NCBI GenBank assembly: GCA_010028775.1
Contig: RHAF01000062.1
Span: 1-7,239 of the forward strand
Reading direction: 5' to 3'
Source of the DNA: Verrucomicrobiota bacterium
Lineage (GTDB): Bacteria > Verrucomicrobiota > Verrucomicrobiia > Methylacidiphilales > Verrucolacustridaceae
Length of the DNA: 7,239 nucleotides
Shown: positions 1 through 6,331 of the stretch, piece by piece
How positions within the stretch are numbered: position 1 is the first letter of the stretch
Layout of the letters: the number at the start of each line of letters is the position of its first letter
Notes under the pieces: model-generated
What the model saw: the letters and a program-made list of their open reading frames with translations, nothing else
The model's database searches: none
What the model was told of the DNA's origin: nothing
Made by a program: the position numbers and the translations under genes

Positions 1-331
1 GGGCCGGGGAGTCAAAGGCCGCAAGAGCTCGGGAAAGCTGATCGTCCTGCAAAGGTTCAAAGACATCCGGGGCGTCGAGGGGAAGCAGGAGGCCCACGGG
101 GTGCGGGCGGTAAGGGGAGATTGCGCGGAGGGCCAGGGTGAGGTCGAGCCTTGGCCAAGGCCAAGGATCGCCCGCCAAATCCTCGATGGTGATCAGTACG
201 GGAAGGGAGGGGGAAGGCGACGGTGGAGGGCAGGAGGGTAGGCCCAATCCCGACCACGGAACGAGGGAAGTGGAAGCTAATAGACCCAGAGAGCCTGCGG
301 CCACCCAGGCCAGGATTCGGGTGGAAGTCAT
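1..331 (-). CDS. CHASE2-like sensor domain protein, N-terminal fragment (runs off the left edge)
   Basis: Reading leftward from ATG at 331 there is an uninterrupted frame of 110 codons to the window edge; an in-frame TAG at 343-341 lies just upstream, so this ATG is the only normal start. Residues 6-23 form a hydrophobic segment after an Arg, fitting a membrane anchor or signal peptide, followed by a Pro/Ser-rich linker (about 32-43). Residues 44-106 look like the start of a CHASE2 domain: a beta strand VLITIED, the hallmark WPWPR at 57-61, a helix, a second strand (VGLLLPLD), then a DDQLSRALAAF segment like the usual 'DaaLaaAl' stretch. CHASE2 is an extracytoplasmic sensory domain, usually fused to adenylate cyclase, kinase or diguanylate cyclase outputs; the output domain lies outside the window. 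No convincing Shine-Dalgarno is visible. The family call rests on motif memory from a fragment. It is divergent from clpS. Confidence 0.6.
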   Translation of the reverse strand, partial: MTSTRILAWVAAGSLGLLASTSLVPWSGLGLPSCPPPSPSPSLPVLITIEDLAGDPWPWPRLDLTLALRAISPYRPHPVGLLLPLDAPDVFEPLQDDQLSRALAAFDSPA

Positions 332-411
332 GGCTTGGTACTAGCCTGAAATTTGCCAATGGCGAAGGCGAACCGGATTGAAAAAGGGGATGGGCAAACT
401 AGGATGTGCTC
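332..411. promoter_or_regulatory. Divergent intergenic region between the CHASE2-like gene and clpS
   Basis: This is the only space that can hold promoters for the two divergent genes. A TTGCCA at 353-358 on the plus strand resembles a -35 box, but nothing at 16-18 bp spacing resembles a -10. AGGA at 401-404 sits 7 nt before GTG 412 and is the likely clpS ribosome-binding site. No hairpin or repeat is evident. Confidence 0.3.
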
Positions 412-717
412 GTGAGCCGCGGAGCCGTTCATCTCCCCCATGTTTTGCCGGAACAGCAAACCGATCTTTCCGAGGCCTTTGCCAAGGGTTGGCGGGTTTT
501 GGTTTGGAACGATCCGGTGAATTTGATGAGTTATGTGGTCTTTGTTTTTCAGAAGGTCCTGGGCTTTGACGAGACCAAGGCGAAAAAACACATGCTGGAG
601 GTCCATGAGCGGGGGCAGAGCGTGGTGGCGGTCGAAACGCGTGAAAAATCCGAGTTTCTCTGCCATCGGCTGCAGGAGTTCGGTTTGAAATCGACGATTG
701 AGGCCAACCCGGCGTGA
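412..717 (+). CDS. clpS: ATP-dependent Clp protease adaptor ClpS
   Basis: ClpS is a small cytoplasmic adaptor that binds N-degron substrates (bulky N-terminal residues) and delivers them to a ClpA/ClpC-type unfoldase for degradation. The 101-residue product has the full family core: WRVLVWNDPVNLMSYV at about 27-42, the helix following it, and MLEVHERG at about 61-68. By alignment with E. coli ClpS, N33, D34, M39, M61, V64 and H65 form the N-degron pocket, and all are present. Two GTG starts are possible, 406 and 412. I chose 412 because AGGA at 401-404 is 7 nt upstream of it but only 1 nt from 406; an in-frame TAG at 400-402 rules out anything longer. The NDP-VNLM form resembles actinobacterial-type ClpS more than the NDD form of enterobacteria. 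Its stop overlaps the next start as GTGA, so the two are probably translationally coupled. Confidence 0.93.
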   Translation: MSRGAVHLPHVLPEQQTDLSEAFAKGWRVLVWNDPVNLMSYVVFVFQKVLGFDETKAKKHMLEVHERGQSVVAVETREKSEFLCHRLQEFGLKSTIEANPA

Positions 718-1202
718 GGGTGCTTCGGGAGAAATCGGGGGATCGAAACATTGAACTGGCCGCTCCGGAGGCGGCTCTTTTGCGTCAGGCCTTGGAAAGC
801 ACGGCCGAGGGATACCGGACGAATCCCGGGGAGTTGGATCCCATGGTGGGAAATGTTTGGTATGGCCGGGCGGGTTTGCGGGAGGCCGGAATCCGCGGTG
901 AGGATGCCCTTCATTGGATCGAAGGACTGCACGAAGTTCGGTTGGGGCGCGAGAAGTCGACCCAAGAGTGGCTAAAAAAAATGCCGCCTTTGGGTCAGTC
1001 TGGGCACTGGCGACTCGCGGCGAGAGAGGTGGATTCCTTTTTGGCCACATTGAACGATCATCGGTTGCGGCGGGCGGCTGAATTTGACCTTGGGGAGGGG
1101 GATCTCGAGGTGAGCGCTTTGGAGAAAGCCAAAGGGGACAAAAGGATCGCTTTGGTGGAAATTCACTTTCTTGCATGGATGATGGAAATGATTCTACAAT
1201 AA
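714..1202 (+). CDS. DUF2017-like protein, partner gene of clpS
   Basis: This is a 162-residue soluble protein with no signal peptide or membrane segment, starting at GTG 714 inside the clpS stop (GTGA). GAGG at 700-703 gives a 10-nt spacer. The fold looks all-helical. Residues 18-35 (PEAALLRQALES...) and the C-terminal block, VDSFLATLNDHRLRRAAEFDL at about 106-126 then ALVEIHFLAWMMEMIL at about 146-161, match my recollection of DUF2017. That family typically ends with a 'W/F-L..LND-RL....' segment and a terminal amphipathic helix, and in Actinobacteria it is encoded right after clpS. Its biochemical role is unknown. Conserved pairing with clpS suggests a function in Clp-dependent proteolysis or its control, which is inference. 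The family assignment is moderately sure; the gene itself is nearly certain from coding quality and coupling. Confidence 0.72.
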   Translation: MRVLREKSGDRNIELAAPEAALLRQALESTAEGYRTNPGELDPMVGNVWYGRAGLREAGIRGEDALHWIEGLHEVRLGREKSTQEWLKKMPPLGQSGHWRLAAREVDSFLATLNDHRLRRAAEFDLGEGDLEVSALEKAKGDKRIALVEIHFLAWMMEMILQ

Positions 1203-1277
1203 TAGCTTACAGATAAAATACATCACTTTTCTTGGTTTTTTTCGCCGAAGTGCTAAAGACCTAGGCACCAAATAGCT
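1203..1277 (+). promoter_or_regulatory. AT-rich intergenic region, probable promoter of the epoxidase-like gene
   Basis: This 75-bp stretch is clearly more AT-rich than its surroundings. Two weak -10 candidates are visible: TAAAAT at 1214-1219 (5/6 to TATAAT, no good -35), and TAAAGA at 1254-1259 preceded by TG at 1251-1252 with TTGGTT at 1232-1237 as -35 (16-bp spacing). The second would place a transcript start just before GTG 1278. No intrinsic terminator hairpin for the clpS operon was found; a T7 run lies at 1236-1242 without a stem before it. Confidence 0.35.
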
Positions 1278-2552
1278 GTGAAGAAATCCTTCGATCTTAT
1301 TGTGGTCGGCGCTGGTCCTGCCGGTTGTGCCGCTGCGCGTGCCTTTGCGCTGAATGGCAAGTCAGTCGCGCTGATCGAAGCCGAACCGGAGGGGCAAAAC
1401 CACAAGAGATTTGCAGGGGAGTGGTTACACCCACAAGGGGTGGGGGCTTTGGAGCAAATCGGCTTTGGATCGATCACCTCTTTGAAAGGTCGTCCCCGTG
1501 GGCGTGGATTTGTGGTTTACCCCGGCCATGGCGAATCCCCGGTCAAACTCAACTACGTCGATGGACAGTTGGGCTTAGCCTTTCACCATGGGGATTTGGT
1601 CGACGAAATGCGGAAAGTAGTCAGCCAAACTGACCGGGTGACTTTTTTACGCGGAGTGCGGGTGGTTGCGGCGGACGATTTTGGGGTGACATTGGACACG
1701 AGTGAGCGTTTGGAGGCCGAAACCATCGTGGGGGCCGACGGTCGATCGAGCGTGATCCGCCGTAGCCTTCGTGGAACCAGCCATCACAAACCCATCTCCG
1801 CCATGACCGGCATTCTTCTCCAGGGAGTGAAGGCCCCTTATCCGGATTACGGGCATGTCTTCCTTGGGAAGCCAAGTTTTCTGCTTGGCTATGAGATCGC
1901 TCCCTCGACCGTCCGGATCTGTGTGGATGTTCCCTTGAAGTACAAGGCGGAGATGAAGGATCCGGATTGGCTGATTTCCGCCATCCAAGAGACGTTGCCG
2001 CCGGTCTGGCGCCAACCTTGCGAAGACCAGATCCGACACGGCCATCTCAGCTGGCAGGCCAACCATTTCCTCGCCCGGGCGGATTATGGAAATGGCCGTC
2101 GTGTCCTCATTGGGGATGCCGCAGGCCATACCCATCCTTTGACCGCCACGGGCATCACCAACGGGCTGGTCGATGCGATTGAATTTTCCCAGACTGGGGA
2201 CTTCCGGACCTTTGCCCGAAGCCGTCGTCAGGCCTGCCGCGTTCCCGAACTTCTTTCCCGCGCCCTCTACGATTGTTTCTCCCGGGACGATGCTTTCTCC
2301 AATTCCCTCCGCCGGGCGGTGGTTTCGCTCTGGAGGAACGATGAAAAGGAGAGGGATCGGACGATGGGACTTCTCATGGGGAACCGGCGATCCTTCCTGA
2401 CGTTTGCCGGTCCCTTCCTTAAGGCTCTCCTGGGGGCCTGGAAAGGCCGGGATCGTTCCACCACCATGACCGCGGATCTTGCTTCCATCGCCAGCTGGAT
2501 CCGTCTGCCCATGGCTTACGCCATGGCGGGCTGGGTGCGTTCCCGCGCTTAA
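1278..2552 (+). CDS. FAD-dependent squalene monooxygenase (squalene epoxidase)-like protein
   Basis: Predicted to use O2, a reductase partner and FAD to convert squalene to 2,3-oxidosqualene, at or in the membrane. The 424-residue product starts at GTG 1278, immediately before the beta strand of a Rossmann fold: GAGPAG at 11-16 and acidic E34 at the strand 2 end. Next come GEWLHPQG at 47-54 (matching GELLQPGG of squalene epoxidases), FHHGDLVDEMR at 102-112, the second FAD motif GADG at 152-155, YGHVFLGKPS at 191-200, VRICVDVP at 212-219, and the flavin GD motif GDAAGHTHPLTATG at 279-292. The block order and spacing follow the squalene epoxidase family rather than only generic group A flavoprotein monooxygenases. 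The C-terminal 370-420 has helices likely to sit on the membrane; the N-terminal transmembrane anchor of eukaryotic enzymes is absent. The oxidosqualene cyclase gene converges on its 3' end, supporting the call. A geranylgeranyl-reductase-like flavoenzyme is the main alternative. Confidence 0.82.
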   Translation: MKKSFDLIVVGAGPAGCAAARAFALNGKSVALIEAEPEGQNHKRFAGEWLHPQGVGALEQIGFGSITSLKGRPRGRGFVVYPGHGESPVKLNYVDGQLGLAFHHGDLVDEMRKVVSQTDRVTFLRGVRVVAADDFGVTLDTSERLEAETIVGADGRSSVIRRSLRGTSHHKPISAMTGILLQGVKAPYPDYGHVFLGKPSFLLGYEIAPSTVRICVDVPLKYKAEMKDPDWLISAIQETLPPVWRQPCEDQIRHGHLSWQANHFLARADYGNGRRVLIGDAAGHTHPLTATGITNGLVDAIEFSQTGDFRTFARSRRQACRVPELLSRALYDCFSRDDAFSNSLRRAVVSLWRNDEKERDRTMGLLMGNRRSFLTFAGPFLKALLGAWKGRDRSTTMTADLASIASWIRLPMAYAMAGWVRSRA

Positions 2553-2557
2553 ATTTC

Positions 2558-4510
2558 CTAAGCCGCCGCGAGGTAGGCGGCAAAAGCCTTCAGGGGAAAG
2601 GCCCGCTTGTAGTGGTCGTAGCGGATCAGAGTCGTGCGGTAAAAAAGGCCCGGAATCGGCTGGGGGGGGAAATCTCCGTCAGCTTTCTGCGTTCGGCATA
2701 GAAATTCCAGGCCGCGACGCACCGCCGAATCCTCGTGGGAGCCGGTGGCGAGAAGGGCGATGACGGCTAGCGCCGTCGGTTCCACCAAGCCCTTGTTGCT
2801 GGGAATCGGGCGGCGTTGCAGGCATGAATCGGGCTGCTCCCCCCAGCCTCCGTCCGGTAACTGTTGTTGGAGAAGGAACTTTCTGCCCCGAACGATGCGG
2901 GGGTCGTCGGCGGGGATTCCCGCGGCACGAAGACCGGGAAGGGCGAACGAGGTTCCGTAGTTGAAGCAGATACCCCAAACCGCCTCCCAGGAACCGTCTG
3001 GCCTTTGGGTCTCGGTCAAGTAACGGACGCCTTCACGAATCGCACGGGCGACCCGGGCGGTTTCCATTTCGGGAAACTTTTTTTGGATCAGGGCGAGGGC
3101 GGAAAGGACGGAGCCCGTGCATTCGGCAAAGGAGTGGTCGACCATGATGTCGGCAAAGACATGGGATGCGTTGAAAATCTCGATCCAGAGGGGGCCGACC
3201 ACCCGGTCGCAACTGCCCCAACCCCCGTCACGATTCTGGTAACTCAAAATGAAGCGAACCCCGTCCCCGATCGCTTCGCGGGGCGCGGCTTGGGAAAGGA
3301 AGGGTTCGGAGCCGACCCAGGCCAGCAGGCTTTCGGCCGTGCAGTCCGCGATCGACCAACCGTTGCGCCTTTCGCTGAAGGGCCATCCTCCCCTGCGGGG
3401 CAACCGGTGGTATCGACGGGGATCGGGTAATTCCTCGATCACCTGGTTTTCCATCAGGTAACGGCAGCCTTCCCGAATCATGTTCTGTGGGATCATCTCC
3501 GTGGGGAGATGAATGACCCCCTGCAGGGTGAAGGCGGTATCCCAGACCTTGGAGGAGGTGAATCCTTGGCAGGCGGTGTGATCCGGATGTTGCCAGAGAT
3601 ATTGGGGAAGCTCCTCCCAGCTCCGTCGGAGTCGCTCAGGCTGTTTCTCAATGAAATGAACCAGCGTGTTGTAGCAGGCGTTGACGGGGGCTTGGCGGAC
3701 GTAGTCCGAATGCTCATCCTCGTAGCAGATGTGTTCGTAGGCCAACCGCAGGGCCTGCCGGCGAATCCACGAAGGAATCCATTTTTCGGCATGTCGAACC
3801 AAGGAAAGGGAGAGCCGGAGGAGAATGCTTTCCGGGACGATGTGGTCGGTGGGGGCAAGATCTCCTCGATGACGGGGCCAGTGGATCCGGTCATAACCTT
3901 GGGGAAAAAGCTCGGTGCGGATGTCCCGCAAAAGCGGATCCAGAGGGGTCTGCCAGCGGCGACCGTAAAAATAGGCCATGGGAAGATAAACCACGCGGAC
4001 GTAACCGGAGATGTTGATGGGTTGCAGGGGAAACCATTTGGGCAATAGGTAAAGCTCGGGCGGAACCGGGCTGACTCCCGACCAATCATAGAGGTTGAGA
4101 ATCGATAGGATGAACTTTCCCCAAGCCGCCGCCTTGACGGGGGTGCCCATGCGATGGATCCAATCCCGCAAAAGGGCCAACTCCGGTCGATCGGGCTTTT
4201 CCCCAAGGAGGCGAAGGGCGGCGTAGGAGATGGAGCTGGTAAAGACCGCTCCCCGGACGGATTCCTCGTGCAGTCCGATCGATCCGTCGGAAAGTTGGGG
4301 TTTGAGTAGTCCGGCCACCAACCGTGTACGCTCGGCATCGGTGACGGGATGTTGGGTGAGGTAGGTGGTGATGGCGTAAAGCGGCAGGAGGAAGTTGGGA
4401 CCGGTGTAGGGCACGGACCAACTGCCGTCCGGCTCCTGAGTGCGTCTGAGGAAATCCAGGAGGCGCCGGGTGGAATCTGAGACGATTGTTCGAAGATCGG
4501 ACCCGTTCAT
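2558..4510 (-). CDS. Oxidosqualene cyclase (sterol/triterpenol synthase family), divergent active site
   Basis: Terpene cyclase of the (alpha/alpha)6 double-barrel family, 650 residues, monotopic on the membrane in relatives. It has several QW-type motifs: DGSW 28-31, DGGWG 428-432, DGSWEAVWG 505-513, DGGWGE 553-558. The acid motif is ADCTAES 388-394, the oxidosqualene form, with D389 as proton donor; squalene-hopene cyclases have DXDD. Aligned from memory to human lanosterol synthase: D455=D389, C456=C390, C533=C464, Y98=Y35, W387=W323, W581=W512, F696=F623 and Y704=Y631 are all conserved. Non-standard positions are H232=Y170, W230=S168, T381=F317, Y503=C434, C449=N383 and V453=I387. It lacks about 55 N-terminal residues of the human enzyme, as other bacterial forms do. 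ATG 4510 overlaps the upstream deacetylase stop as ATGA, making it the last gene of a three-gene operon. Family is certain; the product (lanosterol, cycloartenol, arborane-type or other) is not. Confidence 0.93.
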   Translation of the reverse strand: MNGSDLRTIVSDSTRRLLDFLRRTQEPDGSWSVPYTGPNFLLPLYAITTYLTQHPVTDAERTRLVAGLLKPQLSDGSIGLHEESVRGAVFTSSISYAALRLLGEKPDRPELALLRDWIHRMGTPVKAAAWGKFILSILNLYDWSGVSPVPPELYLLPKWFPLQPINISGYVRVVYLPMAYFYGRRWQTPLDPLLRDIRTELFPQGYDRIHWPRHRGDLAPTDHIVPESILLRLSLSLVRHAEKWIPSWIRRQALRLAYEHICYEDEHSDYVRQAPVNACYNTLVHFIEKQPERLRRSWEELPQYLWQHPDHTACQGFTSSKVWDTAFTLQGVIHLPTEMIPQNMIREGCRYLMENQVIEELPDPRRYHRLPRRGGWPFSERRNGWSIADCTAESLLAWVGSEPFLSQAAPREAIGDGVRFILSYQNRDGGWGSCDRVVGPLWIEIFNASHVFADIMVDHSFAECTGSVLSALALIQKKFPEMETARVARAIREGVRYLTETQRPDGSWEAVWGICFNYGTSFALPGLRAAGIPADDPRIVRGRKFLLQQQLPDGGWGEQPDSCLQRRPIPSNKGLVEPTALAVIALLATGSHEDSAVRRGLEFLCRTQKADGDFPPQPIPGLFYRTTLIRYDHYKRAFPLKAFAAYLAAA

Positions 4511-5364
4511 GATTCCGAACCGAGTTTGCGGATGCGCTCCGTGGTCTGGAGCTTGAATTCGTCGATCAAACCCGAGACAAAATCCAACAGGGAGGGTGCA
4601 TTGGGTTCGAGCAAAGGAAGGAGATCGAGCGCCAGCACCACCTCCCCGGCGGAATCTGGAGCATAGGCATCGGCAAAGGTGGCCTGGGCCCGGCGCCGAC
4701 CGGCGGCGGCCAGGTCATACCGTTTGCCGCCCTTCACTTGGGTTCGGAAGCATCGAAGCAGGGATGGCCCAAAATCCTCCGGGGCGGTGCAAGGGAGTCG
4801 GACAATTTTGGAAGGGGGGAGCCAGTCAAGATCCCCCCAAACCTCGCATCCGTAGACCTCCCGGGGTCTTGAGGTCAAGGGAAGTTGGTGTAAGGCGGCC
4901 AAGCAGGCTTGAAGCACGGCCCCATGGGTTAGATGCCGATCGGCGGGGTTATGGAGGTATACGACCCGGGGTTGGGCGGCCTCTAGGACTTGTCTTAGTT
5001 CGGCGACCAAGGAAGGGCAGGGCGACGGGCGAATGGACGCGCTGGGATACCCGAGTTGTATTACGGCGGCATAACGGCCCAAACGCGCGGCCTGTCTTTG
5101 TTCCTCCCGCCGGAGTCCGATCAACTCGTCATCGGAGGTCTTGGCAAAGGGGCCGGTCCGGGGGGCCCCAGCTCCATCCGTGACCACCACTCCCGAGAAA
5201 CGTTGTGTGGGATGATTCAGGCAAGCGGTGATTCCCGGAAAGGCGAGAATTTCCAGGTCGTCGGCATGGGCCCCGATTCCCAGGTGGGTGGTGGAGGCCA
5301 AAATCTCCCGGGGATCCTTCCCCTCTGGACAAAAAAGATCGGCACCCGGTTGGGAAAATTTCAC
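4507..5364 (-). CDS. PIG-L/LmbE-family deacetylase
   Basis: PIG-L/LmbE enzymes are zinc hydrolases that typically remove the acetyl group from N-acetylglucosaminyl conjugates (GlcNAc-PI, GlcNAc-inositol, bacillithiol precursor). The 285-residue product has the family signature GAHADDLE at 31-38, in which H33 and D36 would bind zinc and D35 act as base, and a later DRHLTHG at 142-148 supplying H147 as third ligand. VVVTDGAGAPR at 59-69 and the RREEQRQAARLG helix at 85-96 are also typical. No signal peptide is seen, so it is probably cytoplasmic. The start is GTG 5364, overlapping the GtrA-like stop as GTGA; its own TGA overlaps the cyclase ATG. Such double coupling implies one functional unit. 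The natural substrate is unknown; a GlcNAc-bearing triterpenoid or lipid is an inference from context. Confidence 0.88.
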   Translation of the reverse strand: MKFSQPGADLFCPEGKDPREILASTTHLGIGAHADDLEILAFPGITACLNHPTQRFSGVVVTDGAGAPRTGPFAKTSDDELIGLRREEQRQAARLGRYAAVIQLGYPSASIRPSPCPSLVAELRQVLEAAQPRVVYLHNPADRHLTHGAVLQACLAALHQLPLTSRPREVYGCEVWGDLDWLPPSKIVRLPCTAPEDFGPSLLRCFRTQVKGGKRYDLAAAGRRRAQATFADAYAPDSAGEVVLALDLLPLLEPNAPSLLDFVSGLIDEFKLQTTERIRKLGSES

Positions 5365-5855
5365 GGGTTAGAGGTCTTTCCTTTTTCGGCAAAGACCCAG
5401 ATGGAGGCAAAGAGATAGTTGAAGAGGGAGCCGGTGGCCACGGCGACCCCGTTGAGGACGGCGGTCTCCACCGGCCGGTCGGTTTGGATGAAAAACAGGA
5501 GAAGGTTGAGGATGGCAATCTGGATCAGGAAGGAGGAGAGCGCGGCCAGGTAATATTGGGCGGCCTGGTTCCACCGGGGGGGCCAACGGCGAAAGGTCCA
5601 GGCAGCGTTGAGCAAATAGTTCACTCCGCAACAGATGATCCAGGCACCTACCGCGGCCAGACTGGCCGCGCTGTGGCTTCCCGGATCGATGTCACGAGTT
5701 CGTCCCGCCCAGGAGAGAAAGAGAAGAACCAGGAGGGTGTTGAGCAGGGTCCCGACCCCGCCGACCACGCCGAAACGCAGAATCCGTTTCACCTGGCTTT
5801 GTGGGATTCCGTGGGAAATCCGTTGCCGCAGTGATTTTGGGTCCCGGGTCATCAT
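5361..5855 (-). CDS. GtrA-like four-helix membrane protein
   Basis: GtrA-family proteins are small inner-membrane proteins linked to moving polyprenyl-phosphate-linked sugars across the membrane for O-antigen, teichoic acid or arabinogalactan modification. With ATG 5855 the product is 164 residues. Four hydrophobic helices are visible at about 26-48, 64-86, 101-123 and 131-153. The family's marks are present: RFGVVGGVGTLLNT at 27-40 in helix 1, GVNYLLNAAWTF at 77-88 ending helix 2, and FNYLFASIWVF at 145-155 ending helix 4. The frame is open to a TTG at 5924, but no ribosome site supports it and it would nearly touch the divergent gene. ATG 5855 (or the adjacent ATG 5852) matches the usual length. 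It is the first gene of the operon with the deacetylase and cyclase. No glycosyltransferase accompanies it here. Confidence 0.85.
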   Translation of the reverse strand: MMTRDPKSLRQRISHGIPQSQVKRILRFGVVGGVGTLLNTLLVLLFLSWAGRTRDIDPGSHSAASLAAVGAWIICCGVNYLLNAAWTFRRWPPRWNQAAQYYLAALSSFLIQIAILNLLLFFIQTDRPVETAVLNGVAVATGSLFNYLFASIWVFAEKGKTSNP

Positions 5856-5929
5856 GTCCCGACTCTGTAGCGAATCAGGCCGGCCGGCAAACGGGTTGAA
5901 CGAAAAAAGGGCTGGGTCGTCCAAGGAGT
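5856..5929. promoter_or_regulatory. Divergent intergenic region controlling the triterpenoid operon and the 5930 gene
   Basis: All transcription of the GtrA-deacetylase-cyclase operon probably begins here, since downstream genes overlap. On the minus strand, TTGCCG (5893-5888) followed after 15 nt by TACAGA (5872-5867) is a weak promoter candidate. The palindrome GCCGGCCGGC lies at 5879-5888 and could be an operator or simple GC-rich chance. AAGGAG at 5923-5928 on the plus strand is a good ribosome site but only 1 nt from ATG 5930. Confidence 0.35.
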
Positions 5930-6331
5930 ATGGGATACAGCTCCATGCCAGAATATCCTGGGAACGATCTGGAGCCGGAGGCCTTTCGGGCCTTTCGGGA
6001 AACCCTCATTATCCGGGGGGAGTTGACCGAGCCCCCCACGTGGTTTCCCTCTTTCCGGGAGTTGACCATGCGGCTCAAGGGTCGGGCGGTGGCGGTGATC
6101 CTGATTGAATCGGAACGCGAATTCAGGGATTTGTATTGGAAATGGACGGGAAGAAACGGCGGGCGGGATTTCGTCAACGACCTCATCTTTTCCGACGAGT
6201 ACGAGCCCGGAATCAAACTGGACCTGCAGGCCGACCGAATGCACCCCACCGTTACGGTGAGCAAAATCGTGCCGGAGAATCTGCACGATCTGGCGGGGCG
6301 GGTTTCCGCCTTGGCCGCCTTGGGCCTCTGA
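5930..6331 (+). CDS. Hypothetical protein, 133 residues, no recognised family
   Basis: I do not recognise this protein. Codon third positions and the hydrophilic/hydrophobic pattern look genuinely coding. It has no signal peptide or membrane helix, is rich in Glu, Arg and Leu, and contains a strand-like stretch AVAVILIES at about 53-61 followed by a charged, aromatic segment (FRDLYWKW, about 65-72) and VNDLIFSDEYEPGIKLDLQ at about 82-100; an alpha/beta fold is plausible. Start choice is uncertain: ATG 5930 has AAGGAG too close (1 nt), and ATG 5945 has it too far (16 nt). The stop TGA at 6329-6331 overlaps the apparent CTG start of the next gene, so the two probably form an operon. It is divergent from the cyclase operon, but nothing in its sequence links it to triterpenoids. 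Confidence 0.7.
   Translation: MGYSSMPEYPGNDLEPEAFRAFRETLIIRGELTEPPTWFPSFRELTMRLKGRAVAVILIESEREFRDLYWKWTGRNGGRDFVNDLIFSDEYEPGIKLDLQADRMHPTVTVSKIVPENLHDLAGRVSALAALGL

Noticed and set aside
57..359. Minus-strand open frame of 100 codons
   Set aside because: Out-of-phase shadow of the CHASE2-like frame; low-complexity Pro/Arg composition.
328..1176. Minus-strand open frame of 282 codons
   Set aside because: Antisense to clpS and the DUF2017-like gene, Pro/Arg-rich composition, no recognisable domain.
2547..2563. Inverted repeat GCTTA...TAAGC at the convergent stops, possible terminator
   Set aside because: Only 5 bp of stem, does not extend outward and no following T run on either strand.
2661..2670. 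Long G run as a possible frameshift in the cyclase
   Set aside because: The translated DFPPQPIPG aligns without gap to the GDWPQENIAG region of human OSC and the frame continues correctly to GLFY and the C-terminus.
3493..4338. Minus-strand open frame of 281 codons inside the cyclase
   Set aside because: Alternate-frame shadow; Pro/Ser/Arg-rich, while the overlapping cyclase frame carries family motifs throughout.
2558..4510. Squalene-hopene cyclase identity
   Set aside because: The acid motif is DCTAE with partner cysteine C464 rather than DXDD, and WGICFNYGT matches the oxidosqualene form.
5879..5888. Palindrome GCCGGCCGGC as an operator
   Set aside because: Simple GC palindrome in a GC-rich genome; no second copy or promoter overlap to support regulator binding.
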